From contig NZ_JAMTCI010000001.1 in NCBI RefSeq assembly GCF_024171765.1, positions 1,217,137-1,281,136 on the forward strand: a stretch of DNA of 64,000 nucleotides. Direction: 5' to 3'. The notes below the pieces were generated by a model that was given only the letters and a program-made list of their open reading frames with translations, had not been told where the DNA came from and did not search any database. Shown piece after piece: positions 41,808 through 49,937 of this stretch. The stretch is from Williamsia deligens (GTDB lineage Bacteria > Actinomycetota > Actinomycetes > Mycobacteriales > Mycobacteriaceae). A program made the position numbers and the translations under genes. Each line of letters starts with the position of its first letter. Positions within the stretch are counted from its first letter, which is position 1.

Positions 41808-43265
41808 TCACGCGGAGACGTCGGCCGTCGGGGTCTCGGCGGAGACCGCCGGCGACTCGAGGGGGATCCGGACCTCGAACACCGTGTCCCCCGGCTCCGA
41901 CCGCACCGTGAGACTGCCGCGGTGCTTCTTGACCACGATGCGCCAGGAGATGTCGAGTCCCAGGCCGGTGCCCTGACCGACGGGCTTGGTGGTGAAGAAC
42001 GGTTCGAAGATGCGGGTGCGCAGGTCCTCGGGGACGCCGGGTCCGGTGTCGCCGATCTCGACGACGGCGCTGTCACCGTCGCGGCGCGTCCGGACCGTCA
42101 GGGTGCCGACACCGTCCATCGCGGCGACGGCGTTGTCGATCAGGTTGGTCCACACCTGGTTCAGCTCCGCGGCATAGACCGGGATGTCCGGCAGCGTCTG
42201 GTCGTATTCGCGGACGACGGTGACACCGTCACCGAGCTTGCGGCCCAGCATGATCAGCGTGGAGTCGAGCAACTCCCGCACGTCGACCCGCTGGTGCGGG
42301 GCACGGTCCATCTGCGAGTACTGCCGCGCCGCATCGACGAGCGTGGACACCCGCGTGGTCGAGTCACCGATCTCGTTCATCAGCAGCTCGGTCTCGACGG
42401 TGTAGTCGAGCCAGCGGATCGCGCTCTCCAGCAACGACGGGTCGACCCGAGCCGACACCTTCTCGAGCCAGTCGACGTCGATGCCGGACGCGACGAACGG
42501 CGGCGCGAGTTCCCACCCCCGCGAGACGGAGTGGTCGTCGAGCCAGTCGGCGATCGCGTCCTCGCGATCGGAGGTCTCGAGCGGCGTGAGCGTCGGGGCC
42601 TTCGCGACGAGCTCGGCCGCCTCGTCTTGGAGTCGGATGAGGGTGGCGATCGCCTCGGCGTCGTAGGTGCCCGACGCGATCACCTGCAGCTTGCGGCGCA
42701 TGTGGGCGACGCGGTCCCGCAGCGCGGAGGTCGCCCGGACCGCCGCGGCTGCAGGGTTGTTCAACTCGTGTGTCAGGCCGGCCGAGAGCGAGCCGAGCGC
42801 GAGCAGCCGCTCGCGCTGGTCGAGGACCTGCCGCGAGTTCTGGTTGCCCCAGAACAGGCCCTCCAGCAGGTGCACGGCCATCGGGAACCACTCGCGTACG
42901 ACCCGACCGAACACGTCCGCGTCGAGGACGAAGAACCGCGACGGCACCACCACCCGCATCGATCCCGGATAGGTCTGGGCCGCACGCTCACCCAGATACG
43001 CCTGCCACGCACCCGCGTACACACCCTTCTGCGCGGTGCGGGAGATCTCGATGTCCTCGCCCGCCGACATCTTCGACAGCACCAGCTCACCGGAGATGAG
43101 GACGAAGAAACAGGTCGCCGGATCGCCTTCGGCGTAGACCGGCCCGGGTTCGACGGCCTCGACCCGTCCCAGCCGACACAGTTCGTCGAGTTGGTCGGCG
43201 GTGAGGTGCTCGAACAGGAACAGCTCGCGCAGTTCGTCCGGCGTGCAGGTGGTCTCGGTTGTCAT
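41808..43265 (-). CDS. Cyclic-nucleotide-domain histidine kinase
   Basis: 485 residues. A cNMP-binding domain spans residues ~15-135 (LFLFEHLTADQLDELCRLGR, FFVLISGELVLSKMSAGEDI). The dimerisation/phosphoacceptor region has SAGLTHELNNPAAAA with His166. A HATPase domain spans about 340-470, with the N-box ELNQVWTNLIDNAVAAM, the G1 box EIGDTGPGVPEDL and the G2 box QGTGLGLDISW. No membrane segment is present, so it senses a cytosolic signal. Its start overlaps the stop of the receiver/TrxR fusion upstream by four bases: a coupled two-component pair. Confidence 0.93.
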   Translation of the reverse strand: MTTETTCTPDELRELFLFEHLTADQLDELCRLGRVEAVEPGPVYAEGDPATCFFVLISGELVLSKMSAGEDIEISRTAQKGVYAGAWQAYLGERAAQTYPGSMRVVVPSRFFVLDADVFGRVVREWFPMAVHLLEGLFWGNQNSRQVLDQRERLLALGSLSAGLTHELNNPAAAAVRATSALRDRVAHMRRKLQVIASGTYDAEAIATLIRLQDEAAELVAKAPTLTPLETSDREDAIADWLDDHSVSRGWELAPPFVASGIDVDWLEKVSARVDPSLLESAIRWLDYTVETELLMNEIGDSTTRVSTLVDAARQYSQMDRAPHQRVDVRELLDSTLIMLGRKLGDGVTVVREYDQTLPDIPVYAAELNQVWTNLIDNAVAAMDGVGTLTVRTRRDGDSAVVEIGDTGPGVPEDLRTRIFEPFFTTKPVGQGTGLGLDISWRIVVKKHRGSLTVRSEPGDTVFEVRIPLESPAVSAETPTADVSA

Positions 43266-44932
43266 GACTGCCCCAGATATCGGTGGACGAGCATCACGGC
43301 CATCGCCCCCTCGCCCACGGCGGAGGCGACGCGTTTGGCGGACTGCGACCGGACATCACCGGCCGCGAACACCCCCGGGACGTTGGTCTCGAGGTGGTGT
43401 GGCATGCGGCTCAGGGACCATCCGCCGCCGACGGCCCCGTCGCTGACGAGGTCGGGGCCGGACACGATGAACCCGTGGGCGTCGCGTTCGACCACGCCGT
43501 CGAGCCATTCGGTGCGCGGTGCGGCACCGATGAACAGGAAGAGGAAACCGCTCTCGACGGACTCCTCCGCCCCGGTGTCGCGGTCCCGCAGGGTGATCCG
43601 CTCGAGATGGCCATCGCCCTCGACGCCGACGACCTCGGTGCAGGTGCGCACCGTGACGTTCGGCGTCTTCTCGATCTGCGCGATCAGATAGTGCGACATC
43701 GACGCCTCCAGGGACTTCCCCCGGACGACGATGGTCACCGACCGCGCGCCGCGCGCGAGGTACAGGGCTGCCTGGCCCGCACTGTTCGCCCCGCCGACGA
43801 TGTAGACGTCCTGGTCGCCACAGCGGGCGGCCTCGGTGACCGCCGAGCCGTAGAAGACGCCCCGCCCGGTGAGCTCGTCGAGTCCGGTCGCGTCGTGGCG
43901 TCGATAGGCGACTCCGGTCGCGAGGATCACCGCGTGCGCGTCGATGGTGCTGCCGTCGTCGAACCGGACCGTGCGCGCGGACCCGTTGCGCTCCAACGCC
44001 ACCACGTCGCGTGTCGTGATCAGCTCCGCGCCGAAACGGATGGCCTGACGGCGGGCGCGATCGGCCAACTGTGCGCCGGAGACCCCGTCGGGGAAACCGA
44101 GATAGTTCTCGATGCGCGAGCTCTGTCCGGCCTGACCGCCTGTCGCCGTACGTTCCACCAACACCGTGCGCAGACCCTCGCTGGCGCCGTACAACGCCGA
44201 GCCCAGACCGGCCGGACCGCCGCCGACCACGACGAGGTCGTAGAACTCGCCGGCCGGATTGGTCTGCAGGCCCAGGCGGTCGGCGAGCTCGGTGTCGGTG
44301 GGCTGCTGCAGCACCGTCCCGTCCGCGCACACCACCACGGGCAGTTGCGGGTCGTCGCCGAGACCGGCCGCAGCGAGCAGCCGCGCCCCCTCCGGCTCGT
44401 CGGACATGAACCACCGGTACGAGAGCTGGTTGCGTGCGAGGAACTCGCGCACCTCGGAACTGCGCGGATCCCACCGATGGCCGACGACGCGGGTGTCCTC
44501 GGCCGGACTGCGGTCCGACGCCGACCACGCCTCCAGCAGCGTGTCGACGACGGGGTAGAGCTTCTCCTCCGGCGGGTCCCACGGCTTGAGGAGGTAGTGG
44601 TCGAGGTCGACGACGTTGATCGCGTCGATGGCCGCGCCGGTGTCGGCGTAGGCGGTGAGCAGGACACGACGGGCGGACGGGACAAGATCCATCGCCTGCT
44701 CGAGGAACTCGATGCCCGTCATCCCGGGCATGCGGTAGTCGGCGAGGATCACCGCGACGTCGTCGCCGCGCAGGGTCAGCTCGCGCAGGGTGTCGAGCGC
44801 CGACTCGGGGGACTCGGCGCGGACGATGCGGTGGTTCTCGCCGTAGCGGCGGCGTAGATCGCGGGCGACAGCGCGCGAGACAGAGGGGTCGTCGTCGACG
44901 GTGAGGATGGCGGGTTTGGCACCGTTGGGCAC
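43262..44932 (-). CDS. Response-regulator receiver fused to a thioredoxin-reductase-like FAD protein
   Basis: 556 residues from GTG 44932. The receiver domain spans residues ~5-125, with the acidic pocket DDD13-15 and phosphoacceptor Asp65 (VILADYRMPGMTG). About residues 165-235 hold a thioredoxin-like segment (FLARNQLSYRWFMSDEPEGA). The rest is a TrxR-type FAD/NADPH domain (LVVVGGGPAGLGSALYGASE, VYIVGGANSAGQAALYLARG, GVFAAGDVRSQSAKRVASAV). The redox-active CxxC of true thioredoxin reductase (CATC position) is absent: TEAARCGDQDVYIVGG. It may transfer electrons elsewhere or serve as a sensor switch. It pairs with the kinase at 41808-43265. Confidence 0.92.
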   Translation of the reverse strand: MPNGAKPAILTVDDDPSVSRAVARDLRRRYGENHRIVRAESPESALDTLRELTLRGDDVAVILADYRMPGMTGIEFLEQAMDLVPSARRVLLTAYADTGAAIDAINVVDLDHYLLKPWDPPEEKLYPVVDTLLEAWSASDRSPAEDTRVVGHRWDPRSSEVREFLARNQLSYRWFMSDEPEGARLLAAAGLGDDPQLPVVVCADGTVLQQPTDTELADRLGLQTNPAGEFYDLVVVGGGPAGLGSALYGASEGLRTVLVERTATGGQAGQSSRIENYLGFPDGVSGAQLADRARRQAIRFGAELITTRDVVALERNGSARTVRFDDGSTIDAHAVILATGVAYRRHDATGLDELTGRGVFYGSAVTEAARCGDQDVYIVGGANSAGQAALYLARGARSVTIVVRGKSLEASMSHYLIAQIEKTPNVTVRTCTEVVGVEGDGHLERITLRDRDTGAEESVESGFLFLFIGAAPRTEWLDGVVERDAHGFIVSGPDLVSDGAVGGGWSLSRMPHHLETNVPGVFAAGDVRSQSAKRVASAVGEGAMAVMLVHRYLGQS

Positions 44933-44999
44933 GAGGGTCAATGCTGCCCGTGTCGCACGCCACGTGCCAGTGCAGCTGGCCTGAGAGATACTGGACGAC

Positions 45000-45731
45000 A
45001 TGTCCACGACCACCGGACCGCCGCTCATCGCGCCGAAGCTGCCGCGCCCCATGATCCTCGATCAGCGCTGGGAGAACCTGACTTTCGTCCACTGGCCCGT
45101 GGAGCCGGCGTCGGTCGCGCACCTGTTCCCGCGCGGGACGCGGCCGGACGTGTTCGCGGACGGCTTAACCTACGTCGCCCTCGTCCCGTTCGAGATGCAC
45201 GACATCTCGCTCGGCCGCACCCCGTCGGTGCCGTATCTGGGGTCGTTCGCCGAGACGAACATCCGCCTCTACTCCGTCGACGACGCCGGCCGGCACGGCG
45301 TGGTGTTCCGCTCGCTGGAGACCACCCGGCTCGCCGTGGTGCCGATCACCCGCATCGTGTTCGGCATGCCCTACACCTGGGCGGGGATGTCGGTGCTGCG
45401 GCAGGGCACGCGCGTCCGGTACCAGAGCCGTCGGCGGTGGCCGGATCGCGGCCTGAGGAGCCGTCTGGAGGTCGAGATCGGCGAGCCCGTCGAGCCGACG
45501 GAGCTCGAACAGTGGCTGACCGCGCGCTGGGGTGCCCACACCCGTATCGCCGGGCAGACGTGGTGGGTCCCCAACGAGCACACCTCGTGGCCTCTGCACC
45601 GCGCCGAGATCCTGCACCTCGACGACGACCTGCTCGACGCGAGCGGTGTCACGGCCGCGGGCCCGCCTCTGCGGGCCCTGTGGTCGCCCGGTGTGCGCAC
45701 ACAGTTCGGACGGCCCTCGCTCGTCCGCTGA
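45000..45731 (+). CDS. DUF2071 (YqjF-like) protein
   Basis: 243 residues. The N-terminus MILDQRWENLTFVHWPVEPA, with HLFPRGTRPDVFADGLTYVA, is typical, as is PYLGSFAETNIRLYSVDDAG. The C-terminal QTWWVPNEHTSWPLHRAEIL completes the family pattern. Members form a beta-rich acetoacetate-decarboxylase-like fold of unknown function. It is divergent from the receiver/TrxR gene with a 67-base gap. Confidence 0.88.
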   Translation: MSTTTGPPLIAPKLPRPMILDQRWENLTFVHWPVEPASVAHLFPRGTRPDVFADGLTYVALVPFEMHDISLGRTPSVPYLGSFAETNIRLYSVDDAGRHGVVFRSLETTRLAVVPITRIVFGMPYTWAGMSVLRQGTRVRYQSRRRWPDRGLRSRLEVEIGEPVEPTELEQWLTARWGAHTRIAGQTWWVPNEHTSWPLHRAEILHLDDDLLDASGVTAAGPPLRALWSPGVRTQFGRPSLVR

Positions 45732-45808
45732 CGCACGCCTCTTGCAGACGACGGATCTGTGATCAGATATCGCACACATGACCCGACTCGCTGCCAGGAG
45801 CACTGTCG

Positions 45809-46834
45809 ATGACGTCCCGCACACCCGCCGGCCTCAGCGCGCTCCGTTGGGCCGTCCTGGGTGCTGCGGTCGCGGTGATAGCGCCGACGCTCGCGGCGTG
45901 CGGCGACGATGCGTCGACGAACCCGGCCACGCTGTTCGCCGGGACCTACTCGGTCACCCGGACCACCACCACGGTCGACGGGGCGCCGGCCACCGGCACG
46001 GATGCGACACCGGCGACGTCGACCTGGGTGGTGCAGACGTCGTGTGCCGGTCCCGGCGACGGTTGCGTCGCGGTGGCGTCGTCGACGAGTCCTGATCCCG
46101 GCCTGACCTACGACCAGGACCGCATGGAGTTCGTGTTCGAGAACGGGACCTGGGACCGGGTCGTGGTGCCCCCGACGCGTCCGTGTGTGCCCGACGGGGA
46201 GTCGGCGCCGGTCGACGAACCGTGGGTGGCGCTCGACAGCGCGACGATGCGCATCAACGAGTCGGCCAGCCGCGTCATCGGCACGCTGCGGTCGGTGCAG
46301 GGCGGCTCGTGCTCCTCCTCGTCGGAGGGCACCATCACCCTGTCCCGCACCGGAGGACTGCCGTCGGCGACACCACGAATCGGTGAGGTCCGCGTGCCGC
46401 CGAAGGTCGAATCCCCCGCCGCGGGCTTCCGCGGCTCCTACGAGCAGAAGACGACGATCGTCGCCTGGAACCCGCCGTCGTTGATCCGCACCCCGACCAC
46501 CGAGACCAGTCGGTTCACCGCGACGCCCACGTGCACCCGCGACGGCGTGACCTGCGCCGTCGTGATGTACGACGCCGGTACCCCGGGGCAGTCGCCGACG
46601 GTCGCGGGATACACCGGCGGACCGACCCGAACACTGTCGCAGGTGGAGACCGTCGGCCCGCGGCGATGCGCCGACGGCCGTCAGTACCGTCCGGTGCTCA
46701 CCTCGACCACGACGCTCCCCACCGACGCGGGGTCACCGGTGCAGTCGGTGACCAGTACGTCCACGCTGTCGTGGACGGAGGCCTGCCCCGGCCGGGTGAC
46801 CTTCGAGAACGACGTCCGGCGGGTCGGCGACTGA
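45809..46834 (+). CDS. Putative lipoprotein with internal duplication
   Basis: 341 residues; CAGGAG precedes the ATG. The lipobox is TLAACG at about residues 27-32 (AVLGAAVAVIAPTLAACGDD). Two similar halves follow: residues ~43-190 (LFAGTYSVTRTTTTV) and ~210-335 (FRGSYEQKTTIVAWNPPSL). Each has paired cysteines and a TST-rich stretch. This looks like a duplicated beta-sandwich. It is lipid-anchored and exported, with no known role. Confidence 0.85.
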   Translation: MTSRTPAGLSALRWAVLGAAVAVIAPTLAACGDDASTNPATLFAGTYSVTRTTTTVDGAPATGTDATPATSTWVVQTSCAGPGDGCVAVASSTSPDPGLTYDQDRMEFVFENGTWDRVVVPPTRPCVPDGESAPVDEPWVALDSATMRINESASRVIGTLRSVQGGSCSSSSEGTITLSRTGGLPSATPRIGEVRVPPKVESPAAGFRGSYEQKTTIVAWNPPSLIRTPTTETSRFTATPTCTRDGVTCAVVMYDAGTPGQSPTVAGYTGGPTRTLSQVETVGPRRCADGRQYRPVLTSTTTLPTDAGSPVQSVTSTSTLSWTEACPGRVTFENDVRRVGD

Positions 46835-46856
46835 TCCTGGTCCCGCCATCCTGCGG

Positions 46857-47213
46857 TCACTGCCCGTAGGAGTACCGGAGCCCCGCGTTGATCAGCTCGC
46901 CGATGCGCTGACACATGTGCCGGAACGACCGATCGTCGGGCGCAGGTCGCTCCACCAGCAGAGTCCACCGCAGGTCGGTCCCTCCGTCGCCGGGTTCGAG
47001 GTCGAAGCGGACCTCGGCATCGGGTCGCTTCACCCAGATCGACGACCACACGACGAGGCTCGGCCGCTCCGCGAGCCGGACCTGCGGACGCACCTCGTCG
47101 TCGAGGAGGTGCAGCCAGGGACGGCCGGCGTCTCGCTCGGGCTCGACGAGATCGTCGAAGACGACGTGCGGAGGGGCCGGCTGGTTCCGTTTCCGGGTTG
47201 CGATCGCGTCCAC
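46857..47213 (-). CDS. Short SRPBCC/START-like protein
   Basis: 118 residues from GTG 47213 (a GTG at 47222 is also possible). It carries RNQPAPPHVVFDDLVEPERD, VRLAERPSLVVWSSIWVKRP, and LVERPAPDDRSFRHMCQRIG ending NAGLRYSYGQ. The small alpha/beta fold resembles polyketide-cyclase/SRPBCC proteins that bind a hydrophobic ligand. Ligand and role are unknown. It is convergent with the lipoprotein gene. Confidence 0.7.
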   Translation of the reverse strand: MDAIATRKRNQPAPPHVVFDDLVEPERDAGRPWLHLLDDEVRPQVRLAERPSLVVWSSIWVKRPDAEVRFDLEPGDGGTDLRWTLLVERPAPDDRSFRHMCQRIGELINAGLRYSYGQ

Positions 47214-47377
47214 ACCGCGCACGGTACGAGCCCGGCCGGGAGGCGGACCCTGCCTGCGAGGCTGCCGATCAACGGACTGCAATCGACCGTTACCGGATCG
47301 CAACCGGCGACACGGTTGGTGGGTCGATTGCCCTCGGACCCTTTCGGGCACGCCTGCGTCGCTTTAGCGTCGGAGAG

Positions 47378-47635
47378 GTGACGAACCACAAGGCAATCGC
47401 AGACCACATCGCACTCGGATCGTCGCCGGCGCAGACGGCCACGCTCCTGGGCGTCTCCCCCGCCGACGTCGACGAGTGCCTCAGCGCGCTCGCGACGATT
47501 CTGCGGACGCAATCACTCGAGGCCATTCGCGGCCGGCTCGTGCAGATGGGATACGGCCGAGAGACCGTCGCGCCGTGGACAGCGCCGGCGTTCCGCGGAA
47601 CGCCGGCGGCACCGCACGTCGCGCCTGCTGCCTGA
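47378..47635 (+). CDS. Small helical protein, possible HTH, unknown
   Basis: 85 residues from GTG, with GGAGAG upstream. Its core, GSSPAQTATLLGVSPADVDE followed by CLSALATIL, looks like a two-helix DNA-binding unit (sigma-region-4-like or a Trp-repressor-type HTH). The tail GYGRETVAPWTAPAF is low in secondary structure. It has no recognised family. It is transcribed divergently from the SRPBCC gene. Confidence 0.5.
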   Translation: MTNHKAIADHIALGSSPAQTATLLGVSPADVDECLSALATILRTQSLEAIRGRLVQMGYGRETVAPWTAPAFRGTPAAPHVAPAA

Positions 47636-47888
47636 GAAAGTTTGGGTGACGGGGCCGGCGATGCGCCTCTCGGCAAGTGGCCGCTCTCGGCGGCTGTGAG
47701 GTGGGGCCCGGGGCATTCGTCCGGCTCCGTCGAGCTCTACAACCACCCCCGGGGCGTCTGCATTCCCGGGCGTCGCGCGTCTCCTGCGTCACACATCGTC
47801 GTCGGAATATCTGCCTGCCGCCGCCCCTTGTCATCGCCGAGAGCTCGGCCACCACACAGCGGGACCGGCACGCGACGAAGGAGACATT
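47636..47888. other. 253-base gap, no gene recognised
   Basis: The sequence upstream of the F420-reductase-like gene is ordinary G+C-rich and shows no motif, dyad or coding pattern strong enough to name. GAAGGAGA just before 47889 is the downstream ribosome site. Confidence 0.4.
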
Positions 47889-48551
47889 ATGCGGATCGGG
47901 ATCATCGGGGCCGGATACATCGGCGGCACGTTGACGCGTCGGCTCACCGCCCTCGGCCATGAGGTGTCGGTCGCCAACTCCCGCGACCCCGAGACGCTGT
48001 CGGAACTCGCGTCGGAGACAGGGGCGACCGCAGTGTGGGCACGCGACGCCGCCCGCGGTGCCGACCTCGTCATCCTCTCCATCCCGCAGAAGAACGTCCC
48101 CGACCTCGAGCCGGGCATCTTCGCCGCCCGGGCCGACGGCGCGCCGATCATCGAGACGAACAACTACTACCCGCAGCAGCGCGACGGTCTGATCGCGGCG
48201 ATCGAGGACGGTCAGCCCGAGAGCGCGTGGGTGTCCGAGCAGATCGGCCAGCCGGTGGTGAAGGTGTTCAACGGGATCTACTGGAAGAACCTGCTCGAGA
48301 AGGGCAAGCCTGCGGGCACCGAGGGCCGCATCGCCCTGCCGATCGCCGGCGACGACGCCGCCGCGAAGGTGCTCGTCTCCGACATCGTCGATCAGCTCGG
48401 TTTCGACCCTGTCGACGCCGGCACGATCGCCGACTCCTGGCGCCAGCAGCCCGGTACGCCCGTCTACGGCCAGCACGGCACCGCCGACGAGACCCGCACC
48501 GCCCTCGACCAGGCAACTCTAGAGCGCACCGCGGAGTGGAAGGCTGCGTGA
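47889..48551 (+). CDS. NADPH-dependent F420 reductase-type Rossmann protein
   Basis: 220 residues. MRIGIIGAGYIGGTLTRRLT gives the dinucleotide motif, and EVSVANSRDPETLSELASET contains the S-R pair that recognises the 2'-phosphate of NADP. LVILSIPQKNVPDLEPGIFA and VVKVFNGIYWKNLLEKGKPA continue the family pattern (Npd/FNO, also STEAP-like). True FNO exchanges hydride between NADPH and F420. The protein could also be a distinct dehydrogenase; only the Rossmann type is certain. Confidence 0.85.
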   Translation: MRIGIIGAGYIGGTLTRRLTALGHEVSVANSRDPETLSELASETGATAVWARDAARGADLVILSIPQKNVPDLEPGIFAARADGAPIIETNNYYPQQRDGLIAAIEDGQPESAWVSEQIGQPVVKVFNGIYWKNLLEKGKPAGTEGRIALPIAGDDAAAKVLVSDIVDQLGFDPVDAGTIADSWRQQPGTPVYGQHGTADETRTALDQATLERTAEWKAA

Positions 48552-48647
48552 ACAGGTTCGCGCACGCGGCCGAATAGGACGCTGCATGCGTCATCTGTAC
48601 CGTTGGCGGGGCTCGACCCCCTACCGCTCGACGGGAAGGAGACAGGC

Positions 48648-49937
48648 ATGACGCAGACGCAGACCCAATCGCCGACGCAGTCACAGACGCAGGTGCAGAC
48701 CGGGGTGCAGAAGACCCCGAAGAACCCCGACAAGGGGTACGTGGCCCTCCTCGGATGGAGCCTCGCCGCGGTGGAGGCACTTGACGCATTCGACCGCCGA
48801 TACGTGGTGGTCGCGCCGCCGTGGGCGGAGGAGTACTGCACCCAACACGACATCCCCTTCCTGCCGTGGGATTTCGAACGTCTCAACGACCGGTCGCTCG
48901 AGATCGCGGAGACGCTGCGCGACAAGGGCGTCGACGTCGCGATCCCGCTCTACGAGGAGACCGTCGAGTGGGCGGGCGCCATCAACTCCGTCCTGCTCGA
49001 CAATCCTCGCCTCTTCGGACAGGCGATGTTGTTGCGCGACAAGGCGTTGATGAAGCGCCGCGCGCAGCTGGGTGGTATCCGCGTCGGCATCTTCGAGGAG
49101 GCGCACGACCGCGAGGACGTCATCCGCTTCCTGCGGCGGGTCAACCAGACGCTGTTGAAGCTCGACGGTGACCCGAACGACCCCATCCACCTCAAGGCCT
49201 TCGACAAGGCCGGATGCCTGGGGCACCGGGTCATCCGCACCCCCGACGAGGTGGACTCCATCCCGGACGACGAGTTCCCGGTGCTGATGGAATCGCACCT
49301 GGACGGTTGGGAATTCGCGGTCGAGGCGTGGATCCACAACGGAAAGATCAAGTTCCTCAACATCTCTGAGTACGTGACGCTCGGCTACTCCGTCTTCGTC
49401 CCAGCCACACCGGAGCTCGAGAAGTACCGTCCCGCGATCACGGCCCAGATCGAGAAGCTGATCAAGACCTTCGACATCGAGTTCGGCTTCGTGCACCCCG
49501 AGTACTTCGTCACCAGTGACGGCGAGATGTACTTCGGCGAGGTCGCCTACCGTCCGCCGGGCTTCAAGGTGTTCGAACTCCTCGAGCGCGCCTACGGCTT
49601 CAACGCCTATCAGGGACTCGCACTCGCGTTCGACCCGAAGACCACCGAGGAGGAGATCGACGCGTTCTTCCCCCGCGAGGTCGTCGACGCCTCCGGTGTC
49701 GCCGGGTGTTTCGGCGTGTACCCGCGCCGTCGGGTGGTCTCGAATCTCGAGATCCCGGCGGAGACCGCCGAACACGACTACTACGAGACCAACGATCTCG
49801 CCGCGCCGTTGGAGCAGACCGTCACCAAGCGCACCGCTTTCGGGACGCACTGGGGTCTGCTGTACTTCTTCGGTGACGACCCCTACCGGATGCGGGACCT
49901 GTTGAAACACCAGGAAGAACTGGACTTCTACGTGTGA
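48648..49937 (+). CDS. ATP-grasp ligase-like enzyme
   Basis: 429 residues; GGGAAGGAGA upstream. The first ~22 residues are Gln/Thr repeats (TQTQTQSPTQSQTQVQ). The ATP-grasp fold follows: pre-ATP domain (YVALLGWSLAAVEALDAFDR), ATP-binding part (LLRDKALMKRRAQLGGIRVG; VLMESHLDGWEFAVEAWIHN), and the metal-site strand FGFVHPEYFVTSDG ... MYFGEVAYRPPG. The usual ExN metal pair reads EVA here, so the asparagine is missing. Such enzymes form acyl-phosphates to join a carboxylate to an amine or thiol. The next gene is translationally coupled (GTGA), implying a joint function on one unknown substrate. Confidence 0.87.
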   Translation: MTQTQTQSPTQSQTQVQTGVQKTPKNPDKGYVALLGWSLAAVEALDAFDRRYVVVAPPWAEEYCTQHDIPFLPWDFERLNDRSLEIAETLRDKGVDVAIPLYEETVEWAGAINSVLLDNPRLFGQAMLLRDKALMKRRAQLGGIRVGIFEEAHDREDVIRFLRRVNQTLLKLDGDPNDPIHLKAFDKAGCLGHRVIRTPDEVDSIPDDEFPVLMESHLDGWEFAVEAWIHNGKIKFLNISEYVTLGYSVFVPATPELEKYRPAITAQIEKLIKTFDIEFGFVHPEYFVTSDGEMYFGEVAYRPPGFKVFELLERAYGFNAYQGLALAFDPKTTEEEIDAFFPREVVDASGVAGCFGVYPRRRVVSNLEIPAETAEHDYYETNDLAAPLEQTVTKRTAFGTHWGLLYFFGDDPYRMRDLLKHQEELDFYV

